Positions 26,330-37,189 of a stretch of DNA of 64,000 bases are shown one piece after another. The stretch's first letter is position 1; each line of letters begins with the position of its first letter. A program made the position numbers and the translations under genes. Below the pieces are notes generated by a model. It made no database searches. It was given only the letters and a program-made list of their open reading frames with translations, and was not told the DNA's origin. The DNA comes from Monosporascus cannonballus (lineage: Eukaryota; Ascomycota; Sordariomycetes; Xylariales): positions 124,001-188,000 of the forward strand of contig QJNS01000021.1 in NCBI GenBank assembly GCA_004154925.1, in the 5' to 3' direction.

Positions 26330-29300
26330 AGACATAAAATTACGATAAATACGTTACTGTCCAAAGAATTAAATACAAAAAAAGGCATTAATGAAAATTA
26401 CGAGGTATTGTTATTAGTATTAAAGCAAACTTTAAGTAATTAAATAATACTTTAAAATAATAGCCTGAAAAGGTAAAAAATCTAATTAATATACTACTAT
26501 AATATTACTAATACAAACAAATTTGTAAAAACGATTTGATAAGAAAGTACTAGAATATAATGAATAAAATTATAAAACAATTTAAAAAAAAAAGCTTATT
26601 TACAAAGTTCTACCCTAGTTATAATGTTAATTAAAACGAATTACGTATTTTTAAAGAATATTTGGAAAATCAGTTATACCAAGGATAAATTTAATTTTTA
26701 AAATCATGTATAAAGTATTTTATGTTTTTCGTACTTAAAGAAATAACAAATTACGATTTATAGTCGATTACTAATAATTAAATAGTATTACTATTAAAAA
26801 TCGAACATTATTACTTTTAATTATTGAAATAAGAAAACCAACTTTAGAAAACTGAATAGTTTAAACTATTCGATTTTAAAAATAAATACAACCTTATTAA
26901 AATCAAAAAAGGATATAAATAAAAAAATAATTTTTAAAACGAAATACGGACTGTTTAAGTACTTAGTTATATTAATAGCATTTATAAACGTGCTAGCAAC
27001 ATTATAACGGATGATAAATTATGCATTACGAAAATATCTCGCCGTTTTTATTATGTGCTACTTCGATAACATTCGCATTTACTCGAAAACGGAAAAGACA
27101 TATATAAAATACATTTATAAGGTTCTTTAAGCGTTACAAAATGCCAAACTATTAATTATTACAGAAAAACGTTAGTTTTATAAATAGAAAATAGAAGATT
27201 TAAGATATATTATTACCTTAAGATATGTCACGATAAATGTAAAAATATCGTTGTAATTACAAAATGACAAACGTCAACGACAATTTAAAAAGTACAGGTA
27301 TTTCTCGGATTTGTTAATTATTATAGAAAGTTCATTCGAAGCTTTAGTAACATTGCTATACCCCTGATTAACATTATTAGGAAGGAAAAAGAAGTTAGAT
27401 AGACATCACGGAGAGGAAAAACGTTCCAAGAAATCAAAAAATATAACGATAATTTAGCAGAAAATAAAAAGACAAACGAGCTACAAGTTCTAGAAATATA
27501 TTAGATAGACCTAGTACGCGATATATATAAACATGAACTATATAAAATAAAGAGATTTACAAAACCGTAAAATGATTTTAAAGTATTTATTATTTTCCTA
27601 AGATAAAAACAAAAATTTAAAAAGTACGAAAATAGTGTGACCGTCATATTAAGGCCAAAATATAACGATATAAACCTTATAGAAAGCTTTAACTATTAAC
27701 AATTTCAAAAAGACTATAGGATTCGATTATTATGAATTTTATTACCAAATTTCCCTTATCCAAAAATCTAACGACAGAAATATATTACGATAGTATTTTC
27801 GTCATAATCGATGAATTTACAAGGCGGTTTTTTATTTTTTACCCTATTAAGAAATTACTAATACCGAATAAACAACATATATATTTTCTAGAAATATTTC
27901 TAATATCTTTGGACTATTATACGAAATTACTTTTAATAAAAAACTATGTTTATTGCTAAATTTTAACAAATCCTTAGAACATAAATTAATATAAACTCTA
28001 AGTTGTTTAACGTATTATATCTTCAATGAACAAATAAACGAAACGGTTAAATTAAATGTTAAAAGCGTATTGAAAATATGATATTAATTACTACCAGAAT
28101 AACTAAGATAAAAGCTTACGTATTACTTCATTAACTTATAATACGAGTTATTATAAAAATCTTAAGATAATTTTAAAAAATACGAATTTGGATTTTATAC
28201 CAAATACTTATAAAACTATACATAACGGATATATTATTGTCAAAATAATATTTACGTCGAAATAGCTTAAGTAATTATATCAAAAAACAAACCTAAAATT
28301 AAAATTCATATGTAACTAAATAAGTAAATATTACAACCAAAAAAGGTTAGAAAAATTAGTTTACATTATTACAAAAAATATTCAAATAAAAAACCTAGCA
28401 AAAAACTCGATTTCAAAGATATTTATCGATATAAAATTATTAAAAGAATCTTAGAAAATAATTATTTATTAAACCGTTTACCTAAAATTAAATTTTATTC
28501 AAACTTTTATATTTTTCCTGTTAAGTTAATACTAAACATTATTAAAATTTATACAGAACGAAATAATATACAATTAAACAAATAAAGGCGTATATAAAGT
28601 AAAAGAAGATTTTTATATAAAAATATAAATATATTTAATATTTAAATAAATTAAAAAATTATTGAAATTCAGAAAACACTTAGAAGCTCTCTAAAAACCT
28701 TATTAACGCCCAATACCTGTTAGAGATTTTTTATTAACAACGACGAAATTATTAAAAAAGGTTTGTAATTAAAATTAATAAAAGATTCATCGTATAAACC
28801 AAAACTAACCAAATTAAAAAAGATAAGGTCTTACGTTAGTACAATTACGGCGGCCTTAACGACAATCTATTTTTCTTTTTACTTTTATTCATTTAATTTA
28901 TCCAAGTACTAAAAGGTATATTATATTATTACCACATTTTTAAATCAAATTAGATATTTTTATTTACGCAATGAGATAAATTATGTTAAAACCTTATATA
29001 TTTTGTGTTAATATTAACGTTAAATTTCGAATTTATAACAATAAAAATCTAACAAACGTTATTTCGCTAAAGTCTTTTCGCGTTTGAAACGTTAATATTT
29101 ACAACGAATATTTTAAAAACAGAAACAATAAAATACCTATCTTATCGGAAGATCGGCCGCGTACTACATATTTCTTATAACGCAAAATACTTTTCATCAT
29201 TTCACATTATAAACCTTTTGAAAAATATGAAAAATAAAACATAACTTTAAAACCAAACTTTTTAAACGCTTTTACTAGATCGGTACAACTAACTATAAAA

Positions 29301-29404
29301 GAACAAAGTTTCCAAAGAATTTTAAAATACGAGAGGCCATAATAAAAAATGGACATTTATCGAAAAGGAAATCTTAAAATAAGATTTTGGGAAAAAGGAC
29401 ATCG
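26330..29404 (+). pseudogene. Pol of outer Gypsy element, RNase H region deleted
   Basis: Resumes the outer element after the second insertion. Reverse transcriptase begins near 26720 (KYFMFFVLKEITNYDL); the catalytic box at 27059-27070 reads YFDN. The integrase core is at 27732-27800 (MNFITKFPLSKNLTTEIYYD), with the first catalytic D as N. In the intact-length copy the RT box and the integrase entry lie about 1 kb apart; here they are about 450 bp apart, so roughly 540 bp covering RNase H are gone. The open stretch 27732-27959 is this integrase fragment, not a separate gene. Confidence 0.75.
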
Positions 29405-29762
29405 TACTACGATTTAACAAACCCAAGCCTGCGAAAACGGTCATAATAATAAGGATAATACGATCTACCCTGTAAGTTACGTAACAAATAAATATCAATG
29501 GGTTCGTAATTACTAAAAATTATAGTTATTTCAAACGACGTAATTAAAAATAATTAATGAATAAAAAAACCATATATACATTCATTATTTCTATAATTTA
29601 AATAATTTCAACTTATAATACAACATCGTTATCCACAATACCGTGAGTATTACGAAACGTAACCAATTACTATATCTATTGTTCAAAATCCCACGATATT
29701 CCTGCTAACATAAACCCGTACGACTTAGATTTAATGATTGGTTAAACCACGGAGCCGCTACA
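29405..29762 (+). repeat. 3' LTR of the outer Gypsy element
   Basis: Starts TACTACGATTTAACAAACC, a mutated TGTTACGACCCGACAAGC, and ends GCCGCTACA, 358 bp. Its 5' half is closest to the internal LTR at 19612-19986 (shared GTAAGTTACGTAAC and GACGTAATTA blocks). A purine tract (GGGAAAAAGGACATCG) precedes it. Confidence 0.75.
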
Positions 29763-30880
29763 TTTAAATACGTTAATCTATTAGTAATGTTCATTGTTAA
29801 AATAAATTATATATTTTAATTTCGAAAAACCGTATTTTGCAATAGATTGATGCGTAGTTACTAATAGATTTCGAACTTAATAAATTTTGTATTTGTTAGC
29901 GAATTTAATAAAGTTATATAATAAATGAGAAACTATTAAGCTATGTATAAAAACGATTAAAGCAAACCATAAATATATATCAAAAGCTGTATAAATCTAT
30001 ACTCTCTTAAAAACAAAATTATTTACGATTAGAAATAAAATATTAATATAATAATTAAACAAAAAGTACTTACTGCTAAATTACTTCTGGTATTATTATA
30101 AATTTATATAACAAGCTTCCAGCTACATTACAATATAAATACCATATCGCTTAAATTTTAATATACTATATCCGTTATAGTTTCTATCAAAATCTTTATC
30201 AGATCTATGATATTTACGATACTTAAAATATATAAAAATATAGTACAAACTACAATTATCAATATTTTAATAATTTTAAAAACTTTAACAGTTAATTTCA
30301 GCGTTTAACTTTCAAATATTATTTCATTCGCGAATGTGTTAGCAATAAACTGTAAATATGTTATACTAGAAACTGGAAAATTACAAATAATAATTTACAT
30401 AACTGTTATAAACTACGAAAGAATTTTAAAACTTCGATAAAAAATCGATATTAATAAAAGCGGAATTAAATAATTTATAATAGAATCAACCATTAAAAAG
30501 TATATAATTTAAAGTAATAATTTATTATTTAATTTAATTTAATTTTAGGTTTAGAGTTAGATTTACGTGCAAAATATTTTAATATCATTATATTAGTATT
30601 TTAATGTAATAAGTTTTAATATCTACTTTTTGTAAATACCGTTTTAGAAGATTTCACTTATATTATATAAAAATTATAATATTTATTCAATAGTAGTACA
30701 ATATACTTTATTAAAAGCTTATTATTATAAATTTTACTTATGTATTATACTAATAAGGATTTTGATTATAAATTAATACAATTAAGCGTTTATTATAACA
30801 CTTATTATATGTATTGAAGTTAATAGTTTCTTTAAACTTTTTATGATCGTGTATTTAGGTAGGAAATTAATTCAAAACAT
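29763..30880. other. A+T-rich desert, nothing recognised
   Basis: Very A+T-rich sequence with no LTR or protein similarity that I can recognise, ending abruptly where GC-balanced DNA begins near 30.88 kb. Confidence 0.6.
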
Positions 30881-31497
30881 GGGGTCCAAATACTAGTTAT
30901 TTTCCTATTTAAAAAGTCGGCCCCTTGAAAAAAAAAGATAAGGGCGGGAGGGAGAGGACGATATAACAATCCCCGTTCACTCTTCGTTCCTCAGTACGTT
31001 GACACGGGGGCATATCCGACAGGCACTATTCTTCCTGGGTTTGCGGGTCATACGGGGCTTGTGTTCTGCCGCGATAGGATTATGAGGTGGGCAATGTGGT
31101 GGTGGCACCCTCGTCTTTCAAATCACCATGCGCCCCTACAAAACAATGCCCTCAGTAACGACGAGATAAACGATGAGTTAAAGCTTGCACGGTTTAGCTT
31201 GGTCGGCATTTGTAAATTATCTATCCGTTAAGCTAATGGTATGGTTCATTTTGCATCCTGGCTGATATTACGAATGCGGGCCTAAGACCGGTCTTCGCAC
31301 GGCCCGTCGGTCTCCGATTAACGACGCGACTCCGTTAGCTACCTCGGTGACAATATTCGCGTTGCCGATGGATTTATTACATAACATGAACTCCAAACAG
31401 AATACAGCAGAATGTGTTTTCTATAAGTATGGCCCGTTATGAGCGCCCGGTGGGCAAACTTGAGTATCTACTGCGTCATCACTGCTGCTCTCTAGCC
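30881..31497. promoter_or_regulatory. Upstream region of the sulfotransferase-like gene
   Basis: GC-balanced, non-RIPed sequence between the desert edge and the gene. It starts with a GA-rich block (GGGCGGGAGGGAGAGGACG at 30942-30960). A perfect 12-bp palindrome, AAGACCGGTCTT, lies at 31284-31295 about 200 bp before the start codon and could bind a dimeric factor. A 19-codon upstream ORF (31386-31442) precedes the chosen start and overlaps the alternative ATG at 31429. The regulatory role is inferred. Confidence 0.4.
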
Positions 31498-32589
31498 ATG
31501 GACCCAGCAAAGCAAAAGAAACATTTATATTCATTGGAGAGCACACCTAAACCTCAGTCCTATAACTTGACTCTGGCCGACCAGGAACACATTGCCAAAA
31601 TGACCGTCGGCACGAAGCCCACACAGCCGCGCTACTGGCTTATTACTTCGCCGCGAACCGCTTCGAATATGCTCGTCAAAATTCTGAACTTGGATGAGCA
31701 GGGCGTACGACCTGCGGAACACGGCGGATACTTTTTCCTGCCGGCGGGTATGAAACGCTTCGCCCAGGTCGACTCCATGAATACATGGACGGAAAACCAG
31801 CGCACCGGGATGTACGAGGTCCATCAGCAGTGCTTCGACAACCTTCAAGATTACATCGCTAAGGCGGAAAACGAGGGCCAAATCATCTACGTGAAGGAGC
31901 ATGCCATGCTTCTGAACGACCCTGTCAAAGAAAACGCATATGCGCACGGTCATGATGCGGGCGAGTCGAAACCGCTAAGAGTGCGAGGTCTAGAGGACCA
32001 TTCCCGCTCAAAGCTAAACCTCACTTCTCTGCCCGACGCATTCCTAAAGACGTGGAACCCGACGTTCCTGATCTGCCATCCGGCGATGATGCTCCCGTCC
32101 CTCTACCGCGCCTTGTTCTCGGATATGGAGGTAGACGGCTTCAAGCGAGGGAAGAAGGATCCAGATTATTCACAAGTGACGCTGCGGTGGATTCGCTCAC
32201 TGTACGACTTCTACGCGGCCAATTTCCCCGAGGGAAACCCGTGGCCGCTGGTTCTCGACGCCGACGACGTGATGCAGAGCCAGGAGCTCGTCTCGCGGTA
32301 CGCCGCTATGGCGGGTCTCGACCCGGAGAAGCTGCGGTTCACATGGGAGAAGGTACCGCAGGAGGCGGTCGAGAAGATGTCGTCGATGCACCAGAGGATG
32401 CTCAGCTCTATCATGGCTAGTGATAGGGTCGATACGAGCAAGTTGGCTGGCAACATCGATATCGCGAAGGAGGCGATCAAGTGGAGGAGCGAGTTCGGCG
32501 AGGAGGCTGGGGCGAAGCTGGAGAGATGGGTTAGGGATGCGATGCCAGACTACGAATACCTGCACTCTAAGAGGCTGAAAATGGAGTGA
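31498..32589 (+). CDS. Sulfotransferase-like P-loop protein
   Basis: An intact 363-residue reading frame without introns. Residues 51-57 (SPRTASN) form a P-loop-like 5'-phosphosulfate loop of the PAPS-dependent sulfotransferase fold. Residues about 190-201 (FLICHPAMMLPS) sit where the 3'-phosphate-binding motif lies. This is a family common in filamentous ascomycetes; the acceptor is unknown and no signal peptide or TM segment is seen. I chose the ATG at 31498 for its context (GCCATGG) and because an upstream ORF overlaps the ATG at 31429, which would add 23 residues. Odd: position 193 is Cys, where relatives as I recall them carry Arg (CGC to TGC is one C-to-T change). Codons are GC-rich, unlike the surroundings. 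Family membership is fairly sure, activity is not. Confidence 0.85.
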   Translation: MDPAKQKKHLYSLESTPKPQSYNLTLADQEHIAKMTVGTKPTQPRYWLITSPRTASNMLVKILNLDEQGVRPAEHGGYFFLPAGMKRFAQVDSMNTWTENQRTGMYEVHQQCFDNLQDYIAKAENEGQIIYVKEHAMLLNDPVKENAYAHGHDAGESKPLRVRGLEDHSRSKLNLTSLPDAFLKTWNPTFLICHPAMMLPSLYRALFSDMEVDGFKRGKKDPDYSQVTLRWIRSLYDFYAANFPEGNPWPLVLDADDVMQSQELVSRYAAMAGLDPEKLRFTWEKVPQEAVEKMSSMHQRMLSSIMASDRVDTSKLAGNIDIAKEAIKWRSEFGEEAGAKLERWVRDAMPDYEYLHSKRLKME

Positions 32590-33000
32590 GAACAGACAGC
32601 TATTTATAAAGTCGGAGCTTGCTTATCCTAGCCAGGAAATGGTAATGGGCCGGGTATCACCGTTCCATTATACTTGAGTGTCCGGATTCGGTATTTGACT
32701 TTGTCTTCTTAACTCATTCGTGGGTATATAAATCCATTAAAAATGCTTGCCTGCCTTAGCGTGCTTGAGCCTCCCGGACATACATTTGCCAGACAAAGCG
32801 TAGTATTCGGATGTTACAACCGGTTCTCGTCTTGAATTTGGAATCCTGTCGACGCGCCGGTCCCGGGGTTGGATGTTATAGGCTCATACTACTAATGTGG
32901 GGCGCAAAAAGATGCGTACGTACATGGTCACGCCGAGTACGCCACAGAGCAGAGTGACATAGCGTAAAAATGAGGCTAGTGGCTGCTATATACTAAATTA
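32590..33000. other. 3' flank of the sulfotransferase-like gene
   Basis: GC-balanced sequence after the stop codon, grading into A+T-rich DNA near 33.0 kb. No second gene is seen; it probably contains the 3' UTR. Confidence 0.5.
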
Positions 33001-36000
33001 AGTTCCAGGGAAGTATGTTTAAGGTCTTAATAACGTCTGTAACTAATTTTATCTATAGTACGGCATACCTGGCCGGAATAAAGTTTTTTAGCAACGGATA
33101 TACTGCAATCGAAATAAGAAATATAGGCAGGCTTTTTGCACTCGATTTCGTAAATAGGTATAGTTAGTTAAATGACCACATGAGCCTACAGTTAAGTTTA
33201 TAGTAAGGTAATATAAAATAAAGACGAAAAAATTTTAGATTATATTGCTAAACTATTTTAATATATCTAATTATAATAAAGCATATCGATTTATTATTAC
33301 TCTTTTCAGAAAATTTAAGCTGAGTATATAAGTTAAACTGCGAATGAACAAAATATAAATGTTAAAGCGTTAAAAAAGAAAATAAGCTATTAAAAACGAA
33401 GAAAATATATAAGCGAATTATATACAAGATTTAAAGTTAAAAAAAGTTAAAAATATTTATTATTAATTATTACGCATTGTTAAAACGATAAAGCTATATA
33501 TATAACAAAATAGTTTTCTAGTTTATCAAAAGTAGTGATTCAAAGTAATTGGAAAGATTAACTACATATAACTTTAATAGAATAAATTAATAACTTAGTT
33601 GTATTAAAACAAGGCATATAATACTGGCCAAAGGTTTTAGTGCGTAGATGAAGCTGGCGCCGATTTTATAGCGTTCGTATATATAAATAAACATTTTCTC
33701 CAATATTTTAAAATATTTTCTAAAATATAGATTAAATGTTATAAATTATCATAGAATTTATATTGATGGTTAATAATATCTTATTTATTGTAATTTGTTA
33801 TACAAATAAGTCGTTAATATAAAAACTATAAATAATGCGAACTTTATATTATACGTAATATAGTTGTTATAAATATCGAAAGTTATACCACCAGGTTTTA
33901 AAGATCTTTTATAAATTATAATTCAAGGCATATTATAATAATTAAAAGTTTGAAAACCATAAAATTCATTCATTACTAATGAAGAAATTAGCGGAAATGA
34001 TATATAATTCTTTTATATTTAAAGGTTCTTTTCACTAAGAGTAAAAGCTAGTGTTCTAGCTTTAAATAAAGCAAGTTTGAAAAAGTTTTCAAATTTTGAA
34101 AATCGTTAAATTATATTATTACTATATTATATGTATTTGCTCTAAAACAAAACGTAAATTATCGTTTAACTAATATGGTATTTTCAAGAAAATCTTATAT
34201 TAATCAAAGTTTATTATCGAAATATAAAACAAGTTTACTTCAACATTGTGCTATTTAAAAACATTATATTTAACTTTTTATATTTGTTCTATTGTTGTGA
34301 AGAGAGTTTCCTAAAAAAAAGACATAAAAATTAAAAGTCGAAAAGCGAACAAAACGTGGAGAGTATTATAAAAGACTATATACGCAAAAGTTAAAGATAT
34401 AGGCTATAAGGGTTTTATTAAGAAATCTAGAAATCACTTCAAAAAATGCGTAAAAGCAACTAACTCTATATGCAAAAACTACGAAATTAACGTTATATTA
34501 ATTCAATTATTAAGACCTCTAACTCGTAACATTGCTCTTTTCTTTAAATCTAATTTTCGTTCCTTTTCCGTTTTATAGTAAATGTTTATTCGTAATATCT
34601 TTTTAAAAACGTTATTTCAAAAAGGCGATATTTGCAAATTTTAATCGGAAAGAGTTTTCAACGATTACGAGAAAATTACGTCGCGTATTTTACGCTCGTA
34701 CATCTTGAGCGCTTTATGTCTTATTCGTTTATATTTAATAATCTTCTTCTTTTTTAAACTTGTTAACGCGTTGCATATATCGAATTATTCCCTTCACTTC
34801 TCGATTATGTTATATAATATAGCTATTAGTAATCATTGTTTTAAAAATTACGAACATCTAGTAAATATTTAATAATATATATACATTAAATTTTAGGTCT
34901 CTGTTTTTTGAAATTCGTTTTTCATTAAGGTCTGGTTGTAGTATATTTTAAATAATAACCTTTTGTTTATTACAAACGATTTGATTTTTATATTTTCCAT
35001 AAGGTTACTGTTAAAAAATGTTATAATATACGAACTCATCGCAATAAATGCAGTTAAATTACACGTGTTCAAATAATAAAAAGAAATTATTAGCATTAAT
35101 CTTAAGTACTGAGTTATTTTTTGTAGCTTTTTAGGTTTCGGCGTTAGCGTATAATATTCGTCAAAAAGCTTTCTCTTCATTATGTAAAATAGTTTTTTCC
35201 AGTAAATTCAAAATGTTTTTCAACTTTGAAATATTTTTAATATTGCTTTAAAATTAATCAGCCTTTCATTTTTTCAATTCTTTTAAACATTGTAACTGTA
35301 TAATTTAAAATAGTTTTTAAATACGACTTGGTGAAAAATATATATACATATATGGCAAACTTGGTATTTATTTAAAAAGTTAAATGTTAATAATTGTTTA
35401 GATATTAAGAAATTGCGGACAATTATCGCCAATTGTTTTACTGTTAACGAATAGTTTTTTTTATTTATTTTTAACTTTTTAATGTGATAGTTCCACGGTT
35501 TTCTAACCTGTAAATGGTTCGATAAATTTACTAGTACAATATTTCGCTATTTATAGCGAATAAACTACGAACGAATAACGAAAAGTTTGTAATAAAAAAA
35601 ATCTTCAATATATAAGAAGCTGTATAAAAAGAAGTTGAAGATATAAACGGTAACAGATTTATTAAAAGACTTTTTTCTAAAAGAAATAAGAATATATAAA
35701 AGTACCTAGTTATATATATAAAAGCCACGAAATTAGCTTTACGCTAATTATTTAATTCGCATCTTTAACTCATAACAACTATAAATCTTTAATTAACAAA
35801 AAGCAACAGTTATAAAAAACGAAATAAGCGATTTATAAAAAGATATAAAAACAAGTTTAAGTAATAACGATAATAAAGCTAAAAAGGAATTCTTATTAGC
35901 CGAAATTTAAAAGTGTTTAAAAATAATATAATATAAAAATTATGAAAAGGTAGAATTACCCAATATATATCAAATATTTCAATGCTAAAATAAAAGAAGT

Positions 36001-37189
36001 AAATATTAAATTTCCAACCATACAATGCGAAATATATCTAAACTATAACAATATAATATATACGACGAAATGCGATCGAAATTATCGAAAAAGTTATTAA
36101 ATTAGGGCTTATAAAAATCACGGATTCAAAATAGAATTGGTAAAAGGATATTACGAATATACCTATAGTGCGTAACGGGCTAAAGTAAAAATATATTTTA
36201 AAATGAAGATGTTTTATAAATTTAAGAATTTAATATAATAATTAAGTTTGCCCCCTTCTTATAGAATTTAATGATACTACTTATTATTTGTAAATATACT
36301 TTAATCGCGTTGAAAAGTCTTTGTAAACTACTTATAGATTTCTATTAAATTGTTATATATGTAATCTCTGTTTAAATATATTTTTAAAGATCAAATTGAA
36401 ATTTATTAAAAATATCGCGTTTTATAAGAAAAAGATAATCACTCGCAAATGTCTATATTTAGGTATTTTATACTAACTAACTTAAATAATATAATTAGTT
36501 TCATCTTCTTATTTAGAACTGTTCAATAATTCTGTGATATATTTATAAAATAATATGAAATGGTGATGTATGCACTCCAATATTCTTTCAGTAAAATGCG
36601 TATATTATATTTTAATCTTTTATTTTATTTCTATTATTTATTTTCTTTTTATTGATAAAGTATGTGTTTATTCAATTGTTTCTAAACGCGTTAAACCTCA
36701 GGTTTTTTAATAATTACAAAGAATATAATTATAATAATAAATGTAATTATTTAGTTTCGTGTTAAATAATACTTAGTGATATATTTGGCGTTATAATATA
36801 ATTAACATAAATATACATAGCATTATCGATAAAAGGTAAATAGGTAAACTATTATACCAAAAGATTAAATATATTAAAGAGCTCAAATTAAAAAGGAAAT
36901 CCAGATATACAAAAAAATCGATAATATTAAATATATTATGTTTTTAAAACAATTTGTATTTATAATGCAATAATAATTAAGTTTAGAACTATTTTAGATT
37001 TTAAGTATAGAATTTCGTTTAATTTAACAACCTTTGTTATATAGTAAACTTTTATTTTATTATCTGAGATATATTTAAATATAAATTATAAATTTTCATA
37101 TCAAGGCAAATATATAGGAAATTATAACGTGATATAATTTGTACGATATATATTATATATAGTAATTTCTAATAGCAGAATTAATTTGT
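33001..37189. other. A+T-rich desert with unclassified degenerate repeats
   Basis: No intact gene. Short open stretches at 34893-35180 and 35531-35728 (minus) are the low-complexity I/F/L/Y/K-rich kind that arise by chance in such sequence. Parts of 34320-36180 keep some coding-like texture (runs rich in K/R codons) and may be a dead DNA transposon, but I find no diagnostic motif. Confidence 0.45.

Larger units (their letters stand above)
8972..29762 (+). mobile_element. Outer Ty3/Gypsy element split by two later insertions
   Basis: Its surviving segments are LTR 8972-9365, leader and gag 9366-10819, 17753-18328, 26330-29404, and LTR 29405-29762. Skipping the inserts at 10820-17747 and 18329-26324 restores colinearity with intact relatives: the sequence on either side of each insert joins where sister copies are continuous. 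The interior is badly RIP-mutated and lacks most of the RNase H region. The two flanking LTRs are not obviously a matched pair, so one end may have been replaced by recombination. Confidence 0.75.

Noticed and set aside
27732..27959. 75-codon ORF as an independent gene
   Set aside because: It is the integrase core of the outer Gypsy element in a chance stop-free stretch.
1..30880. Possible centromere, judged from the long A+T-rich Gypsy-filled block
   Set aside because: RIPed repeats alone do not define a centromere; CENP-A ChIP data would be needed.
31531..32565. ORFs of 89-140 codons overlapping the sulfotransferase-like gene
   Set aside because: Shadows in other frames of a GC-rich gene whose own frame carries the conserved motifs.
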